A stretch of 64,000 bases of DNA from Mycolicibacterium sp. P1-5 (lineage in GTDB: Bacteria; Actinomycetota; Actinomycetes; Mycobacteriales; Mycobacteriaceae): the NCBI RefSeq assembly GCF_008329565.1, contig NZ_NPKT01000010.1:1-64000 (forward strand), in the 5' to 3' direction. Both the position numbers and the translations under genes were made by a program. Positions within the stretch are counted from its first letter, which is position 1. Every line of letters starts with the position of its first letter. Positions 35,882 through 44,335 of the stretch are shown in pieces. The notes below the pieces were generated by a model, which worked only from the letters and a program-made list of their open reading frames with translations, did no database searches and was not told the origin of the DNA.

Positions 35882-36280
35882 ATGGCCGAGCGCATACCGA
35901 TGGTCGACTACCTGGTGCTCGACGACGGTGAGCCCCACCTCGTGGCCCATGAATGCACCGCCTGCGGTGCTCGGTTCTTCGACCGGCGCAATGCGTGTGC
36001 GAAGTGTTTCACCACCGATTTCACTCTCGCCCCGGTCGCCACCGAAGGCACGGTGCGCACGTTCACCATCGTCACCTTCGCCGCACCGGGCGTGCCTGTC
36101 CCCTTCGTCGCATCCGTCGTCGACTGTGATGGCACTCAGGTACGTGCCAACCTCCTCAATGTCGAGCCCGACCCGGAACACGTCCACGACGGCATGAGGG
36201 TGCGCCTGAGCACCTACTCGCTCGGCGCCGACACGAACGGAACCGAGGCCATCGGCTTCGGTTTCGAGCCCGTCGCCTGA
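35882..36280 (+). CDS. DUF35 OB-fold/zinc-ribbon protein, thiolase partner
   Basis: 132 aa from ATG 35882, preceded by ACGGAGG. N-terminal rubredoxin-like zinc ribbon 'HECTACGARFFDRRNACAKC' has four Cys; an OB-fold follows ('GTVRTFTIVTFAAPGVP'). DUF35 proteins form complexes with SCP-x-type thiolases or aldolases and help bind acyl-CoA. The thiolase gene starts 33 bases downstream, so the two surely work together. Confidence 0.93.
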   Translation: MAERIPMVDYLVLDDGEPHLVAHECTACGARFFDRRNACAKCFTTDFTLAPVATEGTVRTFTIVTFAAPGVPVPFVASVVDCDGTQVRANLLNVEPDPEHVHDGMRVRLSTYSLGADTNGTEAIGFGFEPVA

Positions 36281-36312
36281 CTCCCCTACCACTGACCGTT
36301 CAAGGAGAAGCC

Positions 36313-37524
36313 ATGAGTGCCAGCGACGAGATCTGGATCCTCGGTATTCGGATGACGAAGTTCGGCAAGCATGCCGACAAGGACACCGTCGACTTGGCCG
36401 CCGAGGCGGCTATGGCGGCACTCGACGATGCCGGCGTGAGCATGGCTGACATCGGCGTACTGGCCGCCGGCAACCTGATGAACGCCAGCGCCGGCGTCGG
36501 CCAGCAGCTGCAGAAGCAGGTCGGCCAGACCGGGATTCCGGTGTACAACGTGGCCAACGCCTGCGCCACCGGAGCCACCGCAATACGCACCGCGATCATG
36601 GCAGTCAAAGCCGGTGAGGTGCGCTACGGCATGGCCGTTGGAGTGGAAAAGCTTTCTGGTGCAGGGCTTCTCGGCGCCGGGGGCCGGAAGAAGGATGGCT
36701 CCGGCGTATGGGAGCCGTCGGGCCGGTTCGGCGCCGTCGCGCCGATCGACGGGCGCATCGGCACCGAGGCGATGCCAGGGGTTTTCGCCCAAATCGGCAC
36801 CGAATACGGGCACAAGTACGGCGGCACAAGCTTCGAATTGTTCGCCAAGATCAGCGAAAAGAACCATGCGCATTCGACGTTGAATCCCCTGGCGGCCTAC
36901 CAGAAGCGGTTCACGCTTGAGCAGATCATGAACGACGTCATGATTGCTTACCCCAACACCCGGCCGATGTGCTCCGCCAACTGCGACGGTGCGGCAGCGG
37001 CGATCGTGTGCAACGGTGAAACACTCAAAACGCTGTCGCCCGAACAACGTCGGCGAGCGGTGAAGGTATCGGCATCCGTGCTGACCACAGACCCTTACGA
37101 AGACGGCTGCCAGGTCCTGCCGAATGTCAATACATTGACGCGCAACGCTGCCGCCACCGCCTACGATCAGGCCGGCATCGGACCGAAGGATCTAGACCTG
37201 GTCGAACTGCATGACTGCTTCGCCACCGCGGAGTTGGTCCACTACGACAACCTGATGTTGTGCGACGAAGGCGGCGCGGCCGACTTCTTCAATTCCGGCG
37301 CCACCTGGCGCGACGGTTCGACGCCGGTCAATGTCTCCGGCGGTCTGCAGTCCAAGGGCCACCCGATCGCCGCGACCGGGATCGCCAACATCTGGGAAAT
37401 CTGTCACCACCTGCGCGGTGAGGCCGGAGACCGGCAGATCGAAAACGCCAAGGTGGGGCTGGCTCACGTCATCGGCCTCGGATCAGCGTGTGGTGTGCAC
37501 ATCCTGGAGAAGTCGGCAGCCTGA
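36313..37524 (+). CDS. SCP-x-type thiolase / lipid-transfer acetyltransferase
   Basis: 403 aa. Thiolase-like fold of the lipid-transfer (Ltp) group. Catalytic Cys in 'VANACATGATAI' near residue 86, 'LVELHDCFATAELVHY', and 'GGLQSKGHPIAATG' for the second active-site region. With the DUF35 partner upstream this resembles the Ltp/DUF35 pairs of mycobacterial sterol and lipid breakdown, acting in thiolytic or retro-aldol cleavage of acyl-CoA side chains. Substrate not deducible. ATG 36313 has AAGGAGA upstream. Confidence 0.92.
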   Translation: MSASDEIWILGIRMTKFGKHADKDTVDLAAEAAMAALDDAGVSMADIGVLAAGNLMNASAGVGQQLQKQVGQTGIPVYNVANACATGATAIRTAIMAVKAGEVRYGMAVGVEKLSGAGLLGAGGRKKDGSGVWEPSGRFGAVAPIDGRIGTEAMPGVFAQIGTEYGHKYGGTSFELFAKISEKNHAHSTLNPLAAYQKRFTLEQIMNDVMIAYPNTRPMCSANCDGAAAAIVCNGETLKTLSPEQRRRAVKVSASVLTTDPYEDGCQVLPNVNTLTRNAAATAYDQAGIGPKDLDLVELHDCFATAELVHYDNLMLCDEGGAADFFNSGATWRDGSTPVNVSGGLQSKGHPIAATGIANIWEICHHLRGEAGDRQIENAKVGLAHVIGLGSACGVHILEKSAA

Positions 37525-37552
37525 ATCTGGTGATCCCGTACGGACTCCTGCG

Positions 37553-37574
37553 CCGCGAGACCGTCACCTCGCGG
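37553..37574. terminator. Hairpin between converging thiolase and GGDEF-EAL genes
   Basis: CCGCGAG (37553-37559) and CTCGCGG (37568-37574), a 7-bp stem with an 8-base loop, lies between the thiolase stop and overlaps the stop of the minus-strand gene. No T-tract. Possible bidirectional terminator. Confidence 0.4.
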
Positions 37575-39834
37575 TCGACGGCACCCCGATATCGGTGAGC
37601 GCTGTTGCGCGACCGAACAGGTGGCCCTGCGCGAGTCCGCATCCGGCCATGAAAATCGTCTCTGCCTGATCCGCGGTTTCGATGCCTTCGGCAATCACGT
37701 TGAGATGCAAAGCTTGACACAGTCCGATGACCGACCGGTAGAGGGTGAGATTCCGTGCTGGGTCGACTCCCAGAGCGAGGCCGCGGTCCAATTTCACGAT
37801 CTGCACCGGCAACTCGTGCAAGTAGGTCAACGAGTTGTAACCGGCGCCGAAATCGTCCAGAGCCACCCTGATCCCAAGGTCATTCAAGCGCCTGATGGCG
37901 GCCGCTCCCTCAACCAGGTCGACGATCGGAACCGTCTCGGTGATCTCCAGGACCAGCCGGGCCGCGGATAAACCATGCCGTGCGAGTGTGCGTGCGATGA
38001 CACCTTCGAACTCCGGGTTACCAAGTCGTGCCGCACCGATGTTGACGTGGACGTCCATGTCCATGTCCGCTGCTTGAATCTCCGCGCAGGCCTGGTCGAG
38101 CACCAACGCGTCCAGTTGCGCGCCCATGCCGTTGGCCTCCGCAAGCGCGACGAACGTCTGCGGGGGGATCTGCATTCCGCTCGGCGTCGTCCACCTCGCG
38201 AGCGCCTCGACCGCGACGGGAGTGCCCTGCGGGAGCGCGACGATCGGCTGATACTTCAGCCGGAAGCCCTGCGGGATGCCACCTTTCGCCTGCCGCAGTG
38301 CGGTCGGAAAGTCCTCCGACACACTGAACGCCGGGCGGTAGACGACCGCGGTGTCCTTGCCCAGCCGCTTTCCCGTGTACATCGAGATGTCGGCCTGCCG
38401 GAGCAAATCGTCCGATGTCGGGGGAAGCCCGTGGTGTCCGGGACTGACCAGACCCATGCTCGCCCGTACCCGAATGGACGTCCCGTGCACCGAGAACGGA
38501 CTTCGCAGCGCGACGCGTAGTTGGTCGGCGATGATCTCGGGTGCTCCGACTTCACCGGCGACGAGGATGGCGAACTCGTCTCCCCCGATGCGCGCCAACG
38601 TGTCATCCCGTCCGAGGCAACTGCGAAGGCGGCCGCTGATCGCGCATAACAGCTCGTCGCCGGCCGCATGGCCGAATCGGTCGTTGACATCTTTGAAGTC
38701 GTCGATGTCAACGAAGATCAGAACGAATGGGCCCGCGCGTATCGCGTCGTCGAGCCGCTGTGCCAGTAGCAACCGGTTGGGCAGGTTGGTCAATGCGTCG
38801 TGGTGGGCCTGGTGCGCGAGCCGACGCTTGGCATCGACAAGCTGTTCGGTCAGCATCCGCTGTATTCGCATCGCCACCAGGTAGCGGGTGGCGACAAGTA
38901 ACGCCAACGCCAGATATGTCGCGGCGAAGAACACGTCGATCCCCCGCCCGATGATCACCTGGAACGTGAGGAGGGCGGTACTGCCCATGAATCCCACGTA
39001 GGGCAGGGTCAATTGGGCCCAGTTGGTCGGCAATTCGTTCTGCGGGCGCGGCCGTGGGGGCAGCTCTGGCAGGCTCCAGGCGATCAATACCGGTGCGAAG
39101 ATGAACCCCGTGCCGATCCACAGATCCAGCCCCGACACGTCGATGCTCCGAAAGTAGGCCAGCATCCGGTCGGAGGAAACGAGGATGATCACCGCGGTCG
39201 CCAGCAGCATGTAGTTCGCCCGGCCCAGCCGGTAGGGCGGATACCACATAGCAACGAGAATCGCGATCATGACCACGACGAGTTCGACCCCGGCGATGCT
39301 GATTACGACCGCGGTATTGGTCGACCGCGGCAGTGATGCGGTATCCATGGCGCCCGACCGAGCGAGGTAGACCAGGTGCGTGAACGCCAGCGCGCTGATC
39401 AGCCCGTCGAGCACTGTGGTGATGACCCGCGGCCAGGCCAGCACTCGGGCCGGGACAGCGTGATCACGGCCGGCGCGGATGAGTAGGAACATCGCTGTGC
39501 TGAAGAAGAACGCCCCGACGAAGTAGGCGACGACGCTCTGCCACGGCGCGGTTGCATGCTGGTCGGCAGAACCACCCAGCTGCCACAGGAGCTCGGCTGC
39601 CAGGAAAATGGCCACCGCCGCGAGTAGCGACATTCGCCACCACCGCGACAGGCCGGTCACTCGCGGTAGGACGACGAGTCCGATGGCCAGTGCGGCGACA
39701 CAGACCATTGCTTCGATCGCGAATTGCACCCGTAACGCGGTCGCCACGCCCCACAGCCCGAGCGCGTTGAACGCTGCCGCCGCAACGACGACGGCAGTTA
39801 GCCCGCAATGCAGCCGGCGACTCCCAAACGACAA
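37564..39834 (-). CDS. Membrane GGDEF-EAL protein, copy 2
   Basis: 756 aa. About eight to nine N-terminal membrane helices, then GGDEF with 'RIGGDEFAILVAGE' and EAL with 'AVEALARWTTP', 'VNIGAARL', 'EITETVPIVD', 'DDFGAGYNSLTYL' and 'VKLDRGLA'. Both signature motifs are intact. The I-site is not: the position that is RNSD in copy 1 reads GRDD here, so feedback inhibition by c-di-GMP may be missing. Converges with the thiolase gene. The first codon ATG at 39834 starts 'MSFGSRRLHC'. Confidence 0.94.
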   Translation of the reverse strand: MSFGSRRLHCGLTAVVVAAAAFNALGLWGVATALRVQFAIEAMVCVAALAIGLVVLPRVTGLSRWWRMSLLAAVAIFLAAELLWQLGGSADQHATAPWQSVVAYFVGAFFFSTAMFLLIRAGRDHAVPARVLAWPRVITTVLDGLISALAFTHLVYLARSGAMDTASLPRSTNTAVVISIAGVELVVVMIAILVAMWYPPYRLGRANYMLLATAVIILVSSDRMLAYFRSIDVSGLDLWIGTGFIFAPVLIAWSLPELPPRPRPQNELPTNWAQLTLPYVGFMGSTALLTFQVIIGRGIDVFFAATYLALALLVATRYLVAMRIQRMLTEQLVDAKRRLAHQAHHDALTNLPNRLLLAQRLDDAIRAGPFVLIFVDIDDFKDVNDRFGHAAGDELLCAISGRLRSCLGRDDTLARIGGDEFAILVAGEVGAPEIIADQLRVALRSPFSVHGTSIRVRASMGLVSPGHHGLPPTSDDLLRQADISMYTGKRLGKDTAVVYRPAFSVSEDFPTALRQAKGGIPQGFRLKYQPIVALPQGTPVAVEALARWTTPSGMQIPPQTFVALAEANGMGAQLDALVLDQACAEIQAADMDMDVHVNIGAARLGNPEFEGVIARTLARHGLSAARLVLEITETVPIVDLVEGAAAIRRLNDLGIRVALDDFGAGYNSLTYLHELPVQIVKLDRGLALGVDPARNLTLYRSVIGLCQALHLNVIAEGIETADQAETIFMAGCGLAQGHLFGRATALTDIGVPSTAR

Positions 39835-40008
39835 CGCGCCCCCTCCGCCCTGCGACGTTGACCGCAGATATCCTGGCAGAATAGTGCGGCGGCTGGACCG
39901 TTATCGCTCAACTGAGTACGCCCCGACGCTCAACCGGCAAATCGATCGAGCGGCCGGTATGTATCGCTTCCCGAACGGGTACTTCAACGCGGATGAGGTT
40001 CATTCGAG

Positions 40009-41382
40009 ATGAGTAACGAGCGCCCTAAAGTTCTGATCATCGGCGGCGGCTTCGGTGGCCTGTTCTGCGCGCGCAGGCTCGGGCGCGTCGGCGTCGATGT
40101 GACGCTGCTGGACCGCGCGGCCTGCCACGTGTTCCAGCCGTTGCTCTACCAATGCGCTACCGGGACGCTGAGCATCGGTCAGATCAGCCGGTCGCTGCGC
40201 GAGGAATTGGCGCACCACCGTAACGTCACGACGCTGCTCGGTGAGGCGATCCGACTCGACGCCGACGCACGTCGGGTCACGGCTCGTCGCCCCGACGAAT
40301 CGATGTTTGAGCTCGACTACGACTACTTGGTGATCGCCGCAGGCATGCGCCAGTCCTATTTCGGCAAGGAGGAGTTCGCCACCTGGGCGCCCGGCATGAA
40401 GACGCTCGACGATGCGCTGAGCATCCGCCGCAGGGTCTTCGCGGCGTTCGAGATCGCCGAGACCTTGCCATCGGGCCCCGAGCGGGACGAGTGGCTTACC
40501 TTCGCGGTCGCCGGCGCCGGCCCTACCGGGGTGGAATTGGCCGGTCAGATCAGGGAACTGGCAACCCGTGCGCTGGCCAATGAGTTCCACAGCATCGAGC
40601 CGGAGGAAGCCCGGGTGTTGCTGTTCGACGGTGGCGATCGAGTGCTCAAGACATTCGCCCCGGCCCTGACCGACAGTGCCGCGCGCGAACTCGAGAAGTT
40701 GGGCGTGGAAATGCACTTGGGTGTGCACGTCTCCGACGTTCGTCGCGACGGGGTCACTGTGAGTTCGAAAGACGGTGGCCCCGATAGGGATTACGCGACC
40801 CGAACTGTGCTGTGGACCGCCGGTGTCGAGGCCGTGCCATTCGCGCGGCATGCCGCTGAAGTAATGGGTGCCAAGACCGACCGATCGGGACGCATTTCGG
40901 TCGACGCCGACCTGTCGGTGCCCGGGCTTCCGAAAGTCTTCGTCATCGGCGATCTCGCCGGCCGCGACGGACTGCCCGGTGTCGCGGAGAACGCCATGCA
41001 GGGCGGTCTGCACGTCGCGGCGTGTGTCAAGCGCGACCTCGGCGGAAGCGCGCGTAAGGACTTCCGCTACCGCGACCTCGGGTCGGCGGCGTACATCAGT
41101 CGCGGCCACGCCCTGTTGCAGGCTGGTCCGATCAAGCTCACCGGCATCATCGGATGGCTCGGGTGGGGCTTCATCCACATCGCCTTCCTCACCGGCGTCC
41201 GCAACCGATTCAGCACGGTCGCAACCTGGATGGCGTCCATCGCCCGGGCCAACCGCAGCGACCGCACGTTCATCCTGGGTGGGTCAGGCCACCCCGAGGA
41301 GCCCTACACCTGGGAGTCGCCGGTACATCAGGGCAATCACGAGACGCAGGAGAACTCGCGCCGCGATCGGAACACCGGCTAG
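40009..41382 (+). CDS. Type II NADH dehydrogenase-like FAD oxidoreductase
   Basis: 457 aa. Two dinucleotide sites: 'VLIIGGGFGGLFCARRL' for FAD (residues 9-25) and 'VAGAGPTGVELAGQI' for NAD(P)H. 'HVFQPLLYQCATGTLS' and 'VFVIGDLAG' are typical of NDH-2 enzymes. The C-terminal helical part 'IIGWLGWGFIHIAFL' would attach to the membrane and reach the quinone. Single-protein NADH:quinone oxidoreductase is the likely role. Its stop overlaps the stop of the convergent small-protein gene. Confidence 0.92.
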   Translation: MSNERPKVLIIGGGFGGLFCARRLGRVGVDVTLLDRAACHVFQPLLYQCATGTLSIGQISRSLREELAHHRNVTTLLGEAIRLDADARRVTARRPDESMFELDYDYLVIAAGMRQSYFGKEEFATWAPGMKTLDDALSIRRRVFAAFEIAETLPSGPERDEWLTFAVAGAGPTGVELAGQIRELATRALANEFHSIEPEEARVLLFDGGDRVLKTFAPALTDSAARELEKLGVEMHLGVHVSDVRRDGVTVSSKDGGPDRDYATRTVLWTAGVEAVPFARHAAEVMGAKTDRSGRISVDADLSVPGLPKVFVIGDLAGRDGLPGVAENAMQGGLHVAACVKRDLGGSARKDFRYRDLGSAAYISRGHALLQAGPIKLTGIIGWLGWGFIHIAFLTGVRNRFSTVATWMASIARANRSDRTFILGGSGHPEEPYTWESPVHQGNHETQENSRRDRNTG

Positions 41383-41681
41383 ACCTGGCCGAGCGGTCGG
41401 CAGACATTGGAAACGGGATTCCAGTACTGGCCATCTCCGCAGTTCAACGGCACCAACGGCGGCTTGCAACTGTTACTGACCGGATCCCACCAGTCGCCGT
41501 TCTGGCAGCCAAGTGGAACAGGTCCGACCGGCGCCTGACACACGTTGGCGACCGGATCCCACCACTGTCCGTTCTGGCAATCGAGCGGTTCCGCGGACGC
41601 CGTCGGAGCCAGTAACGCCATTGCGGCGATTGGCGCACAAGCGGCCGTCAGGATGGTTGAACGACTCACGATCTTTCTCAT
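41379..41681 (-). CDS. Secreted 100-aa protein with three Cys/Trp modules
   Basis: ATG 41681 is chosen because it is followed by a clean signal peptide: 'MRKIVSRSTILTAACAPIAA' then 'ALLAPTASA|EP'. The mature 70 residues are three tandem modules, each with a C-x12-C pair (Cys35/48, 59/72, 81/94) around 'NGQWWDPVANVC', 'NGDWWDPVSNSC' and 'DGQYWNPVSNVC'. Probably three small disulfide loops. Not assigned to a family. It follows the hydrolase by 4 bases, so the two are co-transcribed. Confidence 0.75.
   Translation of the reverse strand: MRKIVSRSTILTAACAPIAAMALLAPTASAEPLDCQNGQWWDPVANVCQAPVGPVPLGCQNGDWWDPVSNSCKPPLVPLNCGDGQYWNPVSNVCRPLGQV
41394..41585 (-). repeat. Triplicated Cys-x12-Cys module
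   Basis: Three protein repeats of 21-24 residues with consensus C-x-[ND]-G-x-[WY]-W-[DN]-P-V-[AS]-N-x-C-x-[AP], separated by Pro/Val linkers. The consensus and Cys spacing are identical in all three copies. Confidence 0.85.
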
Positions 41682-41685
41682 TGCA

Positions 41686-42459
41686 TCAGCCTGCCCCGTC
41701 ACCGTGACCTCCAAACGGGGTTTGTCCGAGGTGGCGGGCAAGAAACCGTGCCGAGCCGTCGCGGAGGTGTTCGGGCGTCGGATAGTAGCGGCCCGGGTAT
41801 GCGTGCAGGGTCTTCTCGATCGAGGCAAAGGCGTCGAATAACGCCATCCCCGATGCGCGGTCGAATTCCGGATCACCCCAAGGTATTTGGTAGTCGACCG
41901 GGATAGTGACATGTCGGGCCGCCCGGATCAGAGCGTCGTCGACGAAGACGCCGCCGAAACTCGCGGCGAGGATCCGGGATTCGGCTGCCGCCAACATCAC
42001 TCCGGTCACCACACCCAGCGTGACACCGGCGTAGCCGACCCGTGCGTCGCTGCCGATCTCGGGTAGTGATTGCAAGGCGTCGAGGGTCTGTTGCCACTCC
42101 GGCACCGCCCGCTCAGCCAGCGACGTGCTGTAGTCGATGACGATCGGGGCGATCGACTTGCAGGCCGCACGGGCTTGCTGGATTGCCTCGGCCCACTGCT
42201 GGTCCCGCTTGTTTCGCGGGCGGTCACCATGACCGGGCGCGTCGATGGCGGCGACGCTGAAACCGTAGGTGGCCACGACGTGTCGTGCGGTGGCTTCCAG
42301 GCCTGGCGCCTTCTTGTGCATGCCGCCACTGTGCCCTGCCAGCAGCAGTGGTGCGCCCACGGTGCCGGATTCCGGTGACCATAAGACACCGGTGATTTCA
42401 TCCAGCGTGAAGTCGCGTTCGATGACACCGGATGACGATGTCGCAGAGGTGAATTGCAT
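41686..42459 (-). CDS. Alpha/beta hydrolase (dienelactone hydrolase-like)
   Basis: 257 aa from ATG 42459, with AAAGG upstream; the extra codons back to 42504 lack conservation. 'LLLAGHSGGMHKKAPG' and 'AAIDAPGHGDRP' are core strands of the fold; the nucleophile region is unusual, 'VGYAGVTLGVVTG', with Thr where Ser would be in G-x-S-x-G. Catalytic assignment is therefore uncertain and it may be inactive or use another residue. Downstream is the three-module secreted protein. Confidence 0.8.
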   Translation of the reverse strand: MQFTSATSSSGVIERDFTLDEITGVLWSPESGTVGAPLLLAGHSGGMHKKAPGLEATARHVVATYGFSVAAIDAPGHGDRPRNKRDQQWAEAIQQARAACKSIAPIVIDYSTSLAERAVPEWQQTLDALQSLPEIGSDARVGYAGVTLGVVTGVMLAAAESRILAASFGGVFVDDALIRAARHVTIPVDYQIPWGDPEFDRASGMALFDAFASIEKTLHAYPGRYYPTPEHLRDGSARFLARHLGQTPFGGHGDGAG

Positions 42460-42504
42460 GGTGGTGCCTTTCGGGATGCGTTGTTCGGACGCTCCCGGCG
42501 ACAC

Positions 42505-42564
42505 CTACGACTGTCGCTCGACCGTGAACGCGCGTGGGAGCACCCACATGGTTCGTCCGTTCAT
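42505..42564 (-). CDS. 19-aa leader-like ORF upstream of the hydrolase
   Basis: ATG 42564 with a near-perfect Shine-Dalgarno GAGGAGGTGAG ending 6 bases before it; stop TAG at 42507-42505. The peptide reads MNGRTMWVLPRAFTVERQS. It ends 45 bases before the hydrolase ATG. Inside it GTGGG/CCCAC (42533-42546) can form a small hairpin. The strong ribosome site supports translation; role as regulatory leader or free peptide is open. Confidence 0.5.
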   Translation of the reverse strand: MNGRTMWVLPRAFTVERQS

Positions 42565-42689
42565 GGGTCTCACCTCCTCGCGTGATGTCACGGTCTGGCG
42601 CAGACTATCAATCGGTGCCGGATGACGTCCACGCATTTTTCCGTGGCGCCTCTCAAACCGTGCCGGCCGGGCGGCCGTTGCGTAACGCG

Positions 42690-43313
42690 TCAAGAGATTC
42701 GCTGAATTGAGATGCGTGCGTTGATGTGCCACACCGAATTGTTCTCGTTCACCTGTAGGTAGAGGCCTTTTACATCCGCCCCGACCTGGTGCTCGACAAC
42801 CACTTTGGCTTCGTCGGCGACTTTCACGAACGTCTCCATGAAGCTCGGCAGAGCATTGGCGTCGCTGCCTGTGCCGACCGAAAGCGCCCTGGAATTGCTG
42901 GCGTTGATCACATCGGCAGTCGGCACGGTGTCCGGCGGCAGAGCATCCTTGAGATATCGCAGACGCGCATAGCCCGCCGGTGGTGCCAGAACCGTCGGAA
43001 TGATGGTCGGGTTGGCCGGGTCGGCGTAGTTGACGAGCGACATCGCGGTGATGCGATACGTGCCGGGTTTGAGGGTCACGACGCCGGTCTGGCCGTCGAG
43101 GCTGATCTTGTTGCCCACTTCGACTTCCCGCTTGTTGAAGACCCGGGTGTTCCAGCCGGCCAGCATCGGCTTGCTGGTCAGTGAGTATTCGGCGTAAACC
43201 GCATAGTCGGCCGCCGCAGGCTCTTGAGCTCGGCCGCATGCCCCCACAGCGGTGACGCTCGACGCCAGCGCAACAACCGTGACGACTGGCGACAGTGCGC
43301 GAGTTCGGATCAT
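42690..43313 (-). CDS. Putative lipoprotein, unrecognised
   Basis: 207 aa from ATG 43313. Signal 'MIRTRALSPVVTVVALASS' ends in lipobox 'TAVGAC'. The mature part is beta-rich ('YAVYAEYSLTSKPMLAGWN', 'GTYRITAMSLVNYADP') with an amphipathic segment 'LPSFMETFVKVADEAK', and no second Cys. A frame extending upstream to 43448 overlaps the terminator and is rejected. Possibly an envelope lipid- or protein-binding lipoprotein; not assigned. Confidence 0.7.
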   Translation of the reverse strand: MIRTRALSPVVTVVALASSVTAVGACGRAQEPAAADYAVYAEYSLTSKPMLAGWNTRVFNKREVEVGNKISLDGQTGVVTLKPGTYRITAMSLVNYADPANPTIIPTVLAPPAGYARLRYLKDALPPDTVPTADVINASNSRALSVGTGSDANALPSFMETFVKVADEAKVVVEHQVGADVKGLYLQVNENNSVWHINARISIQRIS

Positions 43314-43330
43314 GGCGGCCATTGTGGCGC

Positions 43331-43380
43331 AAAAACCGACGGCCGGATGCGGTCCTTTCGGACTGGCATCCGGCCGTCGG
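43331..43380 (-). terminator. Strong intrinsic terminator downstream of cutinase
   Basis: Perfect 14-bp arms at 43336-43349 and 43367-43380 (CCGACGGCCGGATG and its complement), with inner GTCC/GGAC pairs and a TTTC loop. Read on the minus strand the hairpin is followed by GGTTTTT, a U-tract. It begins 10 bases after the cutinase stop. Confidence 0.88.
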
Positions 43381-43389
43381 GGAAGAGGG

Positions 43390-44163
43390 TCAGTTGCCCG
43401 CGTCGACCTGGGCGGCGGTCTGGACCAGCGTCGCCGACGGAGCCGCACCGCCGAGCTTGCCTGCCACGAAGTCGGCGGCCTGATCGGCCATGCCGTTGGT
43501 CTTGTACGAACTGTGAGCCGCGCGGTTCAGCCCACCCGGGTAGCACACCGGATCACCCGTAGCGCACAGCTGAATCATCTTGCCGGCGTACAGATCACCG
43601 ACTGTGATCGGGGGTGCGTTGCGGTCCGCCAAACCCAGGAAGAAATCGTCGGGAGTGCCGAACAAGGCGACCGCGGCAACATGGGAAGCGACGGACCCGG
43701 GCAGCGGGCCAGAGATGCTGGCGGGTAATGCGATCCCAGCCGGGACGGTGCTGGACGTTGTGTACCCCGCCACCGCGGCCCCCTGCGAATAGCCGCCCAG
43801 CACGATCTTGGTCGACGGGCAATCTGTCGCAACAGACTGAATCCTATTGGCCGCGTCGGCAACTCCGTCGACTGCCTGCCCGAAGTTGAGCGATGCCGGG
43901 TAGTTCACGCCATACGCCTCGACCGTCTTGCCGGGAAGCCGGGCGGTCAGGGCGTCGATGAATGCCTGCCCGGTGGCGCCCACGCCGGGTGCCTCAAAGG
44001 TGCCTCGGGCGAAGACGACCTCGACCGCGGCACACGAGTCCTCAGCGGCACTGGCGGTTGCGGTGGGACCGCCGACCACGCCGGCGACGACTGCAAGCAA
44101 TGCGAATGCGCCCAGGGCTGCCGTTCGAGTGGCATTCACCGTGCGGGTCAGTGTTGTGATCAT
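43390..44163 (-). CDS. Secreted cutinase-family esterase
   Basis: 257 aa. Sec signal 'TAALGAFALLAVVAGVVGG' then 'ATASA|AED'. Cutinase domain: 'CAAVEVVFARGTFEAPGVG', nucleophile 'GGYSQGAAV', Asp in 'CATGDPVCYPGG' and His in 'AAHSSYKTNG'; two conserved disulfides are likely. Mycobacterial cutinases act as lipases or phospholipases on host, environmental or envelope lipids. A potential -35 TTGACA lies at 44236-44241 on the minus strand. Confidence 0.95.
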   Translation of the reverse strand: MITTLTRTVNATRTAALGAFALLAVVAGVVGGPTATASAAEDSCAAVEVVFARGTFEAPGVGATGQAFIDALTARLPGKTVEAYGVNYPASLNFGQAVDGVADAANRIQSVATDCPSTKIVLGGYSQGAAVAGYTTSSTVPAGIALPASISGPLPGSVASHVAAVALFGTPDDFFLGLADRNAPPITVGDLYAGKMIQLCATGDPVCYPGGLNRAAHSSYKTNGMADQAADFVAGKLGGAAPSATLVQTAAQVDAGN

Positions 44164-44335
44164 GGTGAGGATCCCCGTCCTTGCAGTGGCTTCTGCCTGC
44201 TACAAGCCGAGATCCGTCACCGGCGATTCCGCGGATGTCAAGTGATCTATCTCACCGGTGGAAAATCGGTGTGCCGGGATGGTCCGCGGTCTCTGCGGCG
44301 TTGTGACCGGCCCCGATCAGCGCGAGCGCAGTTGC

